Assembly (NCBI GenBank): GCA_014874415.1
Contig: JACWAI010000071.1
Location: 1 to 32,278 of the forward strand
From: Nitrososphaerales archaeon
GTDB taxonomy: Archaea; Thermoproteota; Nitrososphaeria; Nitrososphaerales; Gagatemarchaeaceae
DNA length: 32,278 nt
Direction: 5' to 3'
Both the position numbers and the translations under genes were made by a program. Positions 7,643 to 14,921 of this stretch are shown here, piece by piece. Position 1 is the first letter of the stretch, and every line of letters starts with the position of its first letter. Below the pieces are notes generated by a model, which was not told where the DNA came from, did not search any database, and saw nothing but the letters and a program-made list of their open reading frames with translations.

Positions 7643-8263
7643 GTGAACCGGATATGCGTGGCCACTTCCGAGGCCAGAGCATACTACGCGCTGGTCTCGA
7701 GGCTGAGACGGGCCGGCCTCCCTTTCTCAAGCGCCCTTCCCGACTCGAATCTGGACGAATGCGACCTGGTCCTCACCACGGCGGATGAAGCGGGACGCTT
7801 TAGCCAGAAGGCGCTCACACTGGAGAGCCTGGACGAAAATCCCGGGATTTTCAAGGGTCAGATTGTTTCGCAGCTGACGGGACGGAGCGATGTCATCCTG
7901 GTGGGGGTCGACCCGGGGAAGAGGACCGGACTCGCCGTCTTCTATGGTCAGACGAAACTGGCGTTCAACACATTCGACTCGGCTGGGGCGGTCTGCTCCC
8001 GGGTGGGAGCCTTCGCCAGGGGGGTCCCTGCGGACAGGCTGCTCGTCAGGGTAGGCAACGGGAACAGGTTGATGGCGGCCAGGCTTGTCGACGCACTGAG
8101 GAAGGAGGTCCCCGAGGCCACCGTCGAGATCGTGGACGAGTCCGGGACTTCGGCCGGAAGCTCTAAAATGAAAGGAGTGCAGAGAGATCAGGTAGCCGCC
8201 GCCAAGATCGCCTTCCGGAAGGGGGAGGTGGTCAGCCTTGGGGCGACCAGAACTCACGGCTGA
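7643..8263 (+). CDS. RuvC/YqgF-like RNase H-fold protein
   Basis: 206 residues from a GTG start. The first 80 residues form a small alpha/beta region (ICVATSEARAYYALVSRLR). The rest reads as a RuvC/YqgF-type RNase H fold. ILVGVDPGKRTGLAVF (Asp90) is the first strand with the DPG motif. VRVGNG (about 135-140) and VEIVDESGTS (Asp165, Glu166) resemble the YqgF DERxTS strand, and RDQVAAAKIAF (Asp182) is the final helix carrying the last acidic residue. These acids could form a metal site, so a nuclease or junction-resolving role is plausible but unproven. It lies back-to-back with the P-loop-less RecA-like gene and overlaps the end of the XPD-like helicase gene by 32 bases, placing it in a DNA-repair neighbourhood. 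Confidence 0.7.
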   Translation: MNRICVATSEARAYYALVSRLRRAGLPFSSALPDSNLDECDLVLTTADEAGRFSQKALTLESLDENPGIFKGQIVSQLTGRSDVILVGVDPGKRTGLAVFYGQTKLAFNTFDSAGAVCSRVGAFARGVPADRLLVRVGNGNRLMAARLVDALRKEVPEATVEIVDESGTSAGSSKMKGVQRDQVAAAKIAFRKGEVVSLGATRTHG

Positions 8264-10091
8264 AAGACTCGATGGAGCCGGGAGTCATGTCCCCGACGAC
8301 GAGGTCTCTCTTGAGCCAGGACGGCATCAGCTCTCTCGCGGCAGCCGAGCCGAACCTCTCGTCCAGAAAGAACACCAGCCCCCGCTTCCCCGGGCTTCTT
8401 ACATGCCTCCCGGCGGCCTGGAACGCCTTGCGTAGCGCAGGCAAGCGCGAGAGCATGAGATACGAGTCTTTCTCGCCGGCGCGCTTGAGGCAGGCGTACT
8501 CTGCGTACATCATGGGGGACGGAGGTGGGAGGGCAAGGCCGATCACCACCACCGCATCCATGGCCCCGCCGTCGAAGTCTTCGCCCTCCGAGAACCTCCC
8601 CCCCTGGACTGCGAAGAGGACGGAGTCGTCGGCCGACCTGAACGAGTCGAAGATCTCTTCGGCCTGTTCGTTGGAGAGCCCGGGAGCTTCGGATACCAGA
8701 CGCCTGCCCGCGACCTTCTTCGACACCAGCTCGAAAATCGCACCCAACACGGCATAGGAGGGAGCGAAGACTCCGACGCCGCCGCTGGTTGAGCCGATCA
8801 CGGCGGCAACCCTCTCTGAAATCTTGTCGTACATCTGGGGAGTCCGCAGCTTGTAGCGGGTCGACGTGCCGTTGTCCACGGCCGTCCTTACAGACACCAG
8901 GGGCTCTGTTGAAGCGTCGTAGGTCTGGATGCTTTCGGGCGCCAGGCCGAGGGACCTGGCGAAGACGCTCGACGGGCTGATCGTGGCCGAAAGGAGGACG
9001 GCGCTTCTGAACTCGCTCAGGTGCTCGGCCAGGCCTCTTACAGGGTCGGGATCCACCAGGCCCAGGGTGCTCTCCCACCTGACGAGCATGGGGCGGGTCG
9101 ACGACGTCAGTCGGACCAGGAACTCCCCCACCCGCAGGATTAGAGATGGAAGCTTCCTCTCGTATACGACGGAGCCCCAGGCCGCTCCCGAGCTGGCGCT
9201 GAGCTCGAACGCCAGGTTCTGGAGCCAGGGGGAGCCGTGGGCGTCCCGGAACATGTCTATGACGGCTCCCCTGTCAAGCAGCCACCCCTGCCGCTCTGCC
9301 ATCAGCTGCTCGACGGTCCGCAGCAGCGAATGGAGCGAGACGGCCGCCTCTTCCATCATCATTGCCTCGGCCTCCCTGGCCGCCCCTCTGATCTGGTCCA
9401 GCGAGAGGGTGGCGGAGTTGAGCCCCCTGAAAAAGTCCCTCAGGTTGTGAGCCTCGTCGGCGACCAGCAACGTCTTCCTCCTGTCGACCGAGTTACGGTC
9501 GAAGAGCACGGGCATGGCTTTGGGGTCGAAGGCGTACTGGTAGGGGACCACGGCCACCTCTGCCCTGGCCATCACAAGCCTCGCGACTTCGTAGGGGCAG
9601 ACATGGGCGCCTTCGGACTTCCTAATCAGGTCCGAGTGGCGCGGAGTCTTCAGGGACACCTCGTCGGCCAGGCGGTCGAACTCTTCGGTGAGGGTGATGT
9701 TGAGGAAGTACGAGCACAGGTTGTTGCTGACGTTGAACGAACAGTACCACCCGAATGACTCCTGGGGGATTGCTCTCTGGCGCCTGAGGAGACAGTAGTC
9801 GAACTTGGAGAGCATCGAAGCCGCCCTGAAGGGGTGCCTCGCCTGGAGCCTGGAAATCTCCTCCACCACCCTGTTGATCTGGCGCTTCGTCCTGCACGCA
9901 TAGACCACCCTGCAGCCTGTCTCTTCGGCCGCGGACAGGGCCCCGGCGAGCACGGCGGCGGTCTTCCCAAAACCGCTCATCGCCTCGGCGATCAGCGTCC
10001 CGCCGTCGATGCATGCTTCGTACACCCGCTGGGCCAGCTCTCTCTGCCCGGGGCGGAAGGTGTCATAGGCGAACCTCCCTTCTATTGCCAC
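8232..10091 (-). CDS. XPD/Rad3-like Fe-S DNA helicase (superfamily 2)
   Basis: Predicted 5'-3' helicase of 619 residues. Motif I is AMSGFGKT (Lys43), motif Ia RTKRQINR (about 67-74), and motif II is DEAH (212-215). Between motifs I and II are four cysteines, Cys100, Cys117, Cys126 and Cys165, at the position of the XPD 4Fe-4S cluster. The C-terminal half has LSATISP (motif III/IV area), GVGVFAPSY, QGGRFSEGEDFDGGAMDAVVVIGLALPPP (motif V, typical of XPD) and QAAGRHVRSPGKRG, which matches the motif VI QA.GR..R sequence. A TATA-like box lies about 24 bases before the ATG. Homologues take part in nucleotide excision repair or recombination. The clustering with the RecA-like and RuvC-like genes fits repair. 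Confidence 0.92.
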   Translation of the reverse strand: MAIEGRFAYDTFRPGQRELAQRVYEACIDGGTLIAEAMSGFGKTAAVLAGALSAAEETGCRVVYACRTKRQINRVVEEISRLQARHPFRAASMLSKFDYCLLRRQRAIPQESFGWYCSFNVSNNLCSYFLNITLTEEFDRLADEVSLKTPRHSDLIRKSEGAHVCPYEVARLVMARAEVAVVPYQYAFDPKAMPVLFDRNSVDRRKTLLVADEAHNLRDFFRGLNSATLSLDQIRGAAREAEAMMMEEAAVSLHSLLRTVEQLMAERQGWLLDRGAVIDMFRDAHGSPWLQNLAFELSASSGAAWGSVVYERKLPSLILRVGEFLVRLTSSTRPMLVRWESTLGLVDPDPVRGLAEHLSEFRSAVLLSATISPSSVFARSLGLAPESIQTYDASTEPLVSVRTAVDNGTSTRYKLRTPQMYDKISERVAAVIGSTSGGVGVFAPSYAVLGAIFELVSKKVAGRRLVSEAPGLSNEQAEEIFDSFRSADDSVLFAVQGGRFSEGEDFDGGAMDAVVVIGLALPPPSPMMYAEYACLKRAGEKDSYLMLSRLPALRKAFQAAGRHVRSPGKRGLVFFLDERFGSAAARELMPSWLKRDLVVGDMTPGSIESFSREFWSPQG

Positions 10092-10110
10092 GCCGAGGAA
10101 GCGGTAATCA

Positions 10111-10119
10111 CTATTTTAC
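10111..10119 (-). promoter_or_regulatory. TATA-like box for the XPD-like helicase gene
   Basis: The minus strand reads CGTAAAATAG in the 36-base gap after the HD gene. Its centre is about 24 bases before the helicase ATG, so the helicase can be transcribed by itself with a leaderless mRNA. Confidence 0.5.
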
Positions 10120-10127
10120 GACCAATG

Positions 10128-11423
10128 TCATTCAGTCGTAGCTGACATGAAACCCTGGCCCCCGAACAGCCGGGATGTCGCCTTCTCCACGGCAGACCGG
10201 CTCTTCGCCTCTGTGTAGACGCGGAGCATGTCCATGTAGCCGGCGATGGAACCGACGAGAGGGAGCTTCTCGAGCGGCAACGCCGTGACGGCCCGCCTGC
10301 CTCCTTCAGCCCTTAGGAGACCCACCGAAGTCAGGATTTCCTTCGAATATGTGTATGGCACCGAAGGAGTCGTGGGGACGTCGAGATAGACCTGTGCGGG
10401 ATCCACCTTGGCTGCTCTTGCGATGTCGGACACGGCTCGGGTCCTGGCGACTTCGGCTGCAAAGATTCTCCCGACAGTTCCTCCTTTCCTCTGGACGAGC
10501 TTCTCATAGGCGCATTTCACGAGCCTCCTGTCTCGGAAATCTCGGGCGAGTCGCTTTGCCTCCTTCAGCCCAGGCGTCGATGCCTCCAGGGACAGGAGAG
10601 ATTGGAGCACCACTTCGTCGGTCAGTTCGAGATACCTCTCAATTTCGCTGAGATCTGTGAGCCCCAGGGTATTGTCTGCGAGCTTCATGGAGCGTATCAA
10701 CATCAGCTCGGCCGCACGGACGGTTCTGTGGAAGTAGACTGCCTTGAACATCTCGTAGCGGGCGAGCAGCAGGGCCTCGAAGGCGTAAAGAGCCGCGTCA
10801 TCGATCACGAGGTGCCCATTGGCTACGTGGAGCGAGTCGATAACCCTCTGGGCATCGACCTTCCCGTATTCGACGCCCGTGAAGTAAGAATCCCGAGGGA
10901 GGTAGTCCATCATGTCTGCGCTGAGCCCGCCGGCTATGATCTCGTTCATGAACGGGGGCTTGGAGTCCTGCCTCCCGACGGCGAACCGCGACATCTTCTT
11001 CGCCGAATACCCGTTCTTCTCAAGAATGTCGCGGATGGACGTCTCCAGGATCACCCGTTGGGAAATGTCCTCGTGGGACGTCACCTCCTTCTCCGAGAGG
11101 ACCTCTTCGTACATGTGAGAAAAGGGACCGTGCCCGACGTCGTGCAAGAGAGCGGCCAGCCGCACCTCCTGGACCAGATTCTCTTCCATTTCGGAGGACT
11201 TCGCCAATGATTCGGCAATCTGGCCTGCGACGTGCATGGTCCCGACGACGTGCTCGAACCTGGTGTGCGTCGCGCCCGGATAGACCAGATAGGACCCTGC
11301 GAGCTGGTGGATACGCCTGAGCCTCTGCACGAACGGGGAGTCGATGAGTTCGCGTTCGACCTCGGTCATCTTGACGTATCCGTGGACAGGATCTCTAATC
11401 TCCGCCACGTGGGTGAGCGTCAC
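10128..11423 (-). CDS. HD-domain phosphohydrolase (SAMHD1/dGTPase-like)
   Basis: 431 residues. The HD metal site is clear: THTRFEHVVGTMHVA (His58), LLHDVGHGPFSH (His94-Asp95, with His98 and His103) and SADMMDYL (Asp170/Asp173). The N-terminal IRDPVHGYVKMTEVERELIDSPFVQRLRRIHQLA region is characteristic of the SAMHD1-type family, which cleaves dNTPs to nucleosides and triphosphate, though some members act on other nucleotides. The C-terminal 200 residues are mostly helical. I kept the GTG at 11423 as start because a TATA-like box lies about 31 bases before it; a second GTG at 11408 is possible. Thymidylate kinase lies just upstream on the same strand, which suits a role in dNTP pool control. 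Confidence 0.88.
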   Translation of the reverse strand: MTLTHVAEIRDPVHGYVKMTEVERELIDSPFVQRLRRIHQLAGSYLVYPGATHTRFEHVVGTMHVAGQIAESLAKSSEMEENLVQEVRLAALLHDVGHGPFSHMYEEVLSEKEVTSHEDISQRVILETSIRDILEKNGYSAKKMSRFAVGRQDSKPPFMNEIIAGGLSADMMDYLPRDSYFTGVEYGKVDAQRVIDSLHVANGHLVIDDAALYAFEALLLARYEMFKAVYFHRTVRAAELMLIRSMKLADNTLGLTDLSEIERYLELTDEVVLQSLLSLEASTPGLKEAKRLARDFRDRRLVKCAYEKLVQRKGGTVGRIFAAEVARTRAVSDIARAAKVDPAQVYLDVPTTPSVPYTYSKEILTSVGLLRAEGGRRAVTALPLEKLPLVGSIAGYMDMLRVYTEAKSRSAVEKATSRLFGGQGFMSATTE

Positions 11424-11448
11424 GCCTGCTTGAAGCGTGGCCCGGGCG

Positions 11449-11458
11449 GCTTAAACGG
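11449..11458 (-). promoter_or_regulatory. TATA-like box for the HD phosphohydrolase gene
   Basis: The minus strand reads CGTTTAAGCC, centred about 31 bases before the GTG at 11423, inside the 64-base gap after tmk. It supports the GTG start and a near-leaderless transcript. Confidence 0.5.
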
Positions 11459-11487
11459 CTTCGCCTTGAGATACGCTAGCGACCTTA

Positions 11488-12093
11488 CTACTTCTGTGCG
11501 AAGGGTAGCTTGGACACCTCGGATGTGATGCTGCGCCCTGTTTCTTCGATCCCCCTGTCGGCGTCGACCACGGTCCACCCGAATCTCGATGCCAGCTGGA
11601 GATAGGCGCTTCGGGCCCGCTCCTGTAGGCCTATGTTTCTTTCATAGGAGTCCTTCCTCTCCCCCCGCCTGGGTATGAGCCTGGCGGGCGACGCGTCCAG
11701 CACCAGGACGAGGTCTGGTACTGGAAGCCCCTCCTCGAGGTGCAGGAGCCACCCGAGCTCGAGCCCGTTGCTCATGCCGTAGGCGAGGTTTGATCCAGAG
11801 TACCTGTTCACGATGACGACGTCGGTGTTGGACAAGACCGCTTCGATCTTCGCCTTCTTCTCCCAACGGTTGGCGGCATAGAGCATGGCCCTCACTTCCT
11901 GCGGATAGTCGACTGTTCCCGCCAGGAATTTCTTGATCTCCCTTCCTATTGCAGTCTCGTAGGCTGGGAAAGACAGCGTCCGGGTGGTGAGACCCCTGGC
12001 GCCGAGCCAGCTCCTCAGGATCGAAGTTTGGGTCCTCTTTCCCACTGCGTCAATCCCCTCTATCGCTATGAAAGCCCCTCGAGCCCCGTCCAT
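11488..12093 (-). CDS. tmk: Thymidylate kinase
   Basis: Phosphorylates dTMP to dTDP. From the ATG at 12093 the protein has 201 residues, normal for the family. The P-loop region is FIAIEGIDAVGKRTQ, with Lys19. The next residue is Arg20 where Ser or Thr is expected, followed by Thr21, so the loop reads GKRT instead of GK[ST]T. The substrate-binding motif VNRYSGSNLAYG carries the DR(Y/H)-like Arg, the hydrophobic DLVLVLDASP strand is the usual second core strand, and RRGERKDSYERN is an Arg-rich lid. A GTG at 12105 would add four residues; I prefer the ATG because a TATA-like sequence (minus GGATTTAGA, 12117-12125) is about 28 bases upstream of it. It lies between DUF2070 and the HD phosphohydrolase gene. 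Confidence 0.9.
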   Translation of the reverse strand: MDGARGAFIAIEGIDAVGKRTQTSILRSWLGARGLTTRTLSFPAYETAIGREIKKFLAGTVDYPQEVRAMLYAANRWEKKAKIEAVLSNTDVVIVNRYSGSNLAYGMSNGLELGWLLHLEEGLPVPDLVLVLDASPARLIPRRGERKDSYERNIGLQERARSAYLQLASRFGWTVVDADRGIEETGRSITSEVSKLPFAQK

Positions 12094-12130
12094 TGCTTCC
12101 AGCACCCCGGAGAGCGTCTAAATCCGTTTC

Positions 12131-13906
12131 TCAGACGAAAACCGACACCAGCAGCAGCGCTGAGACAACTACGGTCGCGAACCTGAAGTAGTTCCTGGCG
12201 AACCTGGAACTGGACTGGATCATGGAAGCGAACTCCTTCAGCGCCCCTGACCCGAAGAATCTTACCCTGCTCTTCATCTCTGCGGAGCTGTATTCGGCGG
12301 GGGCGAGCCTGGTCTCTGCGAGCCGGGCCATCTTGACCGCCGCGCCCGCTATCGACTGTGTCGGAGTTGCCTCTCCCAGCGCACGATAACCTCGCTCCGC
12401 CGTCAGTCCCCGGGCGGCGAGGTTGTGGCTGTCAGAAGTGCAGAATTCGATAAGGTCGTACCCTGCGGACTCGAGAGCCTTCGCCACTTCGGACCTGAGG
12501 CCTGACACCGAGTTGTTTGCGTCGGCGAGGATCAGGACAGACTTCGCTCCTCCCGTCTGGATCATCAGCAGCGCCAGGCCGTTCTCGGTTATGTCGCCGC
12601 TCCCGGTGAAGCCGATTTCGCTCGAGTGAGAATAGGACGCGTTGAATCGGTCGGGCTTGGCCCGGCTGGTGTCCCCGAACAGCTGTTCCCATCCGGGGTC
12701 GCCCGTCGCGACGGACTGGAGTTCGGGGGCGATCGAATTGTGCGCGTCGACGATTGACAGGCCTAGGCCGGATTCGGAGGCTGTCTTTGAAAGTTGATCC
12801 TCGATGCTGGTGTCGATGTCGTCGGATCCGAGGGGTGCGAGGGAGATGGTCATGACCAGGTCTTTGCCAAAGGCGCAGGCGCTCGCGCTTGCGTTGCCGA
12901 CGCGGGCGTGGATAGGCCCACGCATCTCCGTCTGGCCCTGCTGGGGGATCATGGACAGGGCGAGCTCTTTCACGCTTTGAGAGTACTTCGCCGTCTCGGC
13001 CCTTGTGGCCAGGTTGCGCTCGTGGCCTCCCGGTCTGTGGAGTGTCATCACGGGCCCAAGGTCCTTGAACACCCTTGAAATCACGCCGGGGAGGTCGTAG
13101 CTCCCAACGGGATGAAAGGGGCCGGGGTGGACCCCCGGCAGGACGAGGAACGTGTCCCCCCCTTTGGTCCTGAGCCGAATGACTTTGGTGGCTGTCTCGG
13201 CTTCTTCTGAGTGGGATGCGATGGCCGCCTCGAGTTCGTCAGAGTCCCCGGCTGCCCAAGTCTTCATGAATGATTGAAAGAGGCTCAGTGCGTCGAACCC
13301 CAGGCTCGTCTTCCTTCTTCCCAACAGTACCGGGAAAGCGGCCAGCAGTGCAAGCGAGATTGCCCCGGCAACAGCTGCGACAGGATCGAGATGTTTCATG
13401 AGCTCGGGTGCCCTGATGACCAATATGGTCGCGGTCGGATGGACGATGGCCAGCGCGAAGGAAAGCGGGGCGCTCCTTTCGAAAGCCCCATTGATGACGA
13501 TGAATTCGAACCCAGCGCAGATGAACGCCCCGAAGAGAAGGGCGTTCGTCAAGGCATATGACGAACCGGAGGTCCAAGCGTACGCCCCGCCGACAGCCGC
13601 TATCACGAGCCAGAGAATCTCACTCCCTGCCAGCAGCGCCAGGACCCTTCGGAAAGTCGCAATCGTCTTTCTATCGACTAACAGGAGCGCACTCGAGATT
13701 GCCGAAGCTGACAGGGCGAAGACGACCAGCGCCAGGACGAAGTTGAGAATCCCTCCGGCACCCTTTGACAGGAGGGCGAGGAGGAGCGAAGCCAGCCCCC
13801 CGTAGAGCAGGAGCCGGGGGGCAGAAGGGAGGACGAATAGGTGCCTGTACCGGCTCGCAAGGACGTCTGTGGCCGAAAGGCTCTTAGTGGACGATGTTGA
13901 GGACAA
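12131..13906 (-). CDS. DUF2070 family archaeal membrane protein
   Basis: 591 residues, matching the archaea-specific DUF2070 family of unknown function. The N-terminal third (about 25-215) contains some seven hydrophobic helices. A soluble region of about 300 residues follows with conserved-looking polar motifs: HPGPFHPVGSYDLPG, RPGGHERN, a DANNSVSGLR stretch and CTSDSHN. The His/Asp-rich set suggests a metal-dependent hydrolase fold. A single hydrophobic helix at the extreme C-terminus (FATVVVSALLLVSVFV) returns the chain to the membrane. The only workable start is TTG at 13906, which overlaps the end of the Sec61-beta gene by 23 bases, so translation is probably coupled. The coupling to the Sec channel gene hints at an envelope or secretion-related role; that is inference. 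Confidence 0.88.
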   Translation of the reverse strand: MSSTSSTKSLSATDVLASRYRHLFVLPSAPRLLLYGGLASLLLALLSKGAGGILNFVLALVVFALSASAISSALLLVDRKTIATFRRVLALLAGSEILWLVIAAVGGAYAWTSGSSYALTNALLFGAFICAGFEFIVINGAFERSAPLSFALAIVHPTATILVIRAPELMKHLDPVAAVAGAISLALLAAFPVLLGRRKTSLGFDALSLFQSFMKTWAAGDSDELEAAIASHSEEAETATKVIRLRTKGGDTFLVLPGVHPGPFHPVGSYDLPGVISRVFKDLGPVMTLHRPGGHERNLATRAETAKYSQSVKELALSMIPQQGQTEMRGPIHARVGNASASACAFGKDLVMTISLAPLGSDDIDTSIEDQLSKTASESGLGLSIVDAHNSIAPELQSVATGDPGWEQLFGDTSRAKPDRFNASYSHSSEIGFTGSGDITENGLALLMIQTGGAKSVLILADANNSVSGLRSEVAKALESAGYDLIEFCTSDSHNLAARGLTAERGYRALGEATPTQSIAGAAVKMARLAETRLAPAEYSSAEMKSRVRFFGSGALKEFASMIQSSSRFARNYFRFATVVVSALLLVSVFV

Positions 13907-14042
13907 TCGAGACGGCTATCAGTGTGATCGACCCGATGAGGACTACTTCTGGCCTTATCTTGACCCCTTGAGTCTCCTCGTTGAAGAATGTGAGCAGGCC
14001 TGCGCTCGACGCGGGCATCGGAGCGTTGTCTTTCTTGCTCAT
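13884..14042 (-). CDS. secG: Preprotein translocase subunit Sec61-beta (SecG-type)
   Basis: A 52-residue protein: a short polar N-terminus with MPASSAGLLTFF, then NEETQGVKIRPEVVLIG, then one membrane helix (about 34-50) ending near the C-terminus. The SSAGLL..F.E...G.K..P..V sequence is the hallmark of archaeal Sec61-beta, the small tail-anchored subunit of the SecYE-beta channel. A TATA-like box (minus GCTTAAGAAC) lies about 29 bases before the ATG, so the mRNA is probably leaderless. The downstream DUF2070 gene starts within its last codons. Confidence 0.93.
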   Translation of the reverse strand: MSKKDNAPMPASSAGLLTFFNEETQGVKIRPEVVLIGSITLIAVSIVLNIVH

Positions 14043-14065
14043 TCGTGCGCCGACGAGCCTCTACC

Positions 14066-14075
14066 GTTCTTAAGC
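14066..14075 (-). promoter_or_regulatory. TATA-like box for secG-DUF2070
   Basis: The minus strand reads GCTTAAGAAC, centred about 29 bases before the Sec61-beta ATG at 14042. It probably drives the overlapping secG and DUF2070 genes together. Confidence 0.5.
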
Positions 14076-14123
14076 GTAGCGCCGTTCGAGATACGGTGAG
14101 GTCCGGCACCTGTCTGAGGCGCT

Positions 14124-14741
14124 CTAGTCCTGTGCACCGATCAGGTCGAGGAACACCGCTGGAGCTTCTCCAATGGTCCACGTGTCATGCCCCGGCCGTA
14201 CGTCGAAGGCGTCTCCGGGCCCCACCTCCAACTTCGTGCCGTCCTCCATCAGGAACCCCATCCGCCCTGAAATCACGTATCCTGTATGGTGGACCTCGCA
14301 GGTTCTTGTGTTCGCCAACTGTTTCATGGAGGTCGTCCATCTCCAGCCTGGCTCGAGCGTCCTGAGCCCCATGGTGAACCCCCCCACCGTGACGAGCTGC
14401 AGTTTCGCCTTCGGGGTGACCTTCGTCTGATCGGGATTGTTCACGTTCGCCTTCGCAGCCGACAGCTCGATCGCTTCCTTCCCCCTCTTCGTAATGCGGA
14501 CGACCACCCTAGTGTGGCCTTTTTCGCTGGTGACCCCGATCACCCTGTTCCCGCTCTTCTTCGCCCAGTTCCTTACGTCGGTCTCGATTGTGGGTTCCGT
14601 CGCGTCAAGCTCGATGACGTCCCCCAGTTTCGCCTGGCGCCAGGCCTTGAAGAGATCGATCATCGGAGTCGGAGGGCACCAGATGCCTTCGGATTCGACC
14701 TTGATGTATGCGGGCTGGCGGAGCGCGTTTTTCGTTTGCAT
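14124..14741 (-). CDS. TusA-cupin fusion protein
   Basis: 205 residues joining two domains rarely seen together. Residues about 12-80 are a TusA/SirA sulfur-carrier domain: GIWCPPTP with the acceptor Cys22, then MIDLFKAWRQAKLGDVIEL and a C-terminal strand HTRVVVRITK. It lines up along its length with the stand-alone TusA at 15432, except for one extra residue in the motif (CPPTP versus CPGP). Residues about 110-205 are a cupin barrel: ARG-rich linker, LRTLEPGWRWTTSMKQ, CEVHHTGYVISGRMGF (candidate metal-binding His pair) and VGPGDAFDVRPGHDTW (second cupin motif). The frame extends 17 codons upstream, but the ATG at 14741 lies 28 bases from a good TATA box. It is divergent from the DsrE2-TusA-SQR operon. 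It may bind a persulfide on Cys22 for oxidation or sensing by the cupin. Confidence 0.85.
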   Translation of the reverse strand: MQTKNALRQPAYIKVESEGIWCPPTPMIDLFKAWRQAKLGDVIELDATEPTIETDVRNWAKKSGNRVIGVTSEKGHTRVVVRITKRGKEAIELSAAKANVNNPDQTKVTPKAKLQLVTVGGFTMGLRTLEPGWRWTTSMKQLANTRTCEVHHTGYVISGRMGFLMEDGTKLEVGPGDAFDVRPGHDTWTIGEAPAVFLDLIGAQD

Positions 14742-14765
14742 CAGATTGGGAAGGGCGTCGACCTG

Positions 14766-14773
14766 CTTAAAAG
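14766..14773 (-). promoter_or_regulatory. TATA-like box for the TusA-cupin gene
   Basis: The minus strand reads CTTTTAAG, centred about 28 bases before the ATG at 14741. It supports that internal ATG over the longer frame. Confidence 0.55.
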
Positions 14774-14878
14774 AACGGGAGATGATTTTCACTGTTGATA
14801 ACGGCGGGATATGGGATCCTAGTCCTTCGCCTGACTAATAGGACCCAGACATTTTCCAACTTTGAGAATCGACTTCGC

Positions 14879-14887
14879 GCTTTATTA
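14879..14887 (+). promoter_or_regulatory. TATA-like box for the dsrE2-tusA-sqr-arsR operon
   Basis: The plus strand reads gctttattag. Transcription would start about 25 bases later, near 14910, which is on the palindrome at 14903-14912 and about 12 bases before the TTG start of the DsrE2 gene. Recognised by pattern and spacing only. Confidence 0.4.
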
Positions 14888-14902
14888 GCACATTAGAATC
14901 CG

Positions 14903-14912
14903 CGAATATTCG
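14903..14912. promoter_or_regulatory. Perfect palindrome, candidate operator of the sulfur operon
   Basis: CGAATATTCG is a perfect 10-base inverted repeat, with one further matching pair two bases out on each side. It lies where the predicted transcription start of the DsrE2 operon falls, a usual place for a repressor. The operon ends with an ArsR-type regulator gene, so self-regulation is a reasonable guess. Confidence 0.4.
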
Positions 14913-14921
14913 TGAGCTGGA

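Noticed and set aside
8254-9078. A 274-codon minus-strand frame within the helicase gene
   Set aside because: Out-of-frame reading of the XPD-like gene, extremely Arg-rich; the helicase motifs belong to the other frame.
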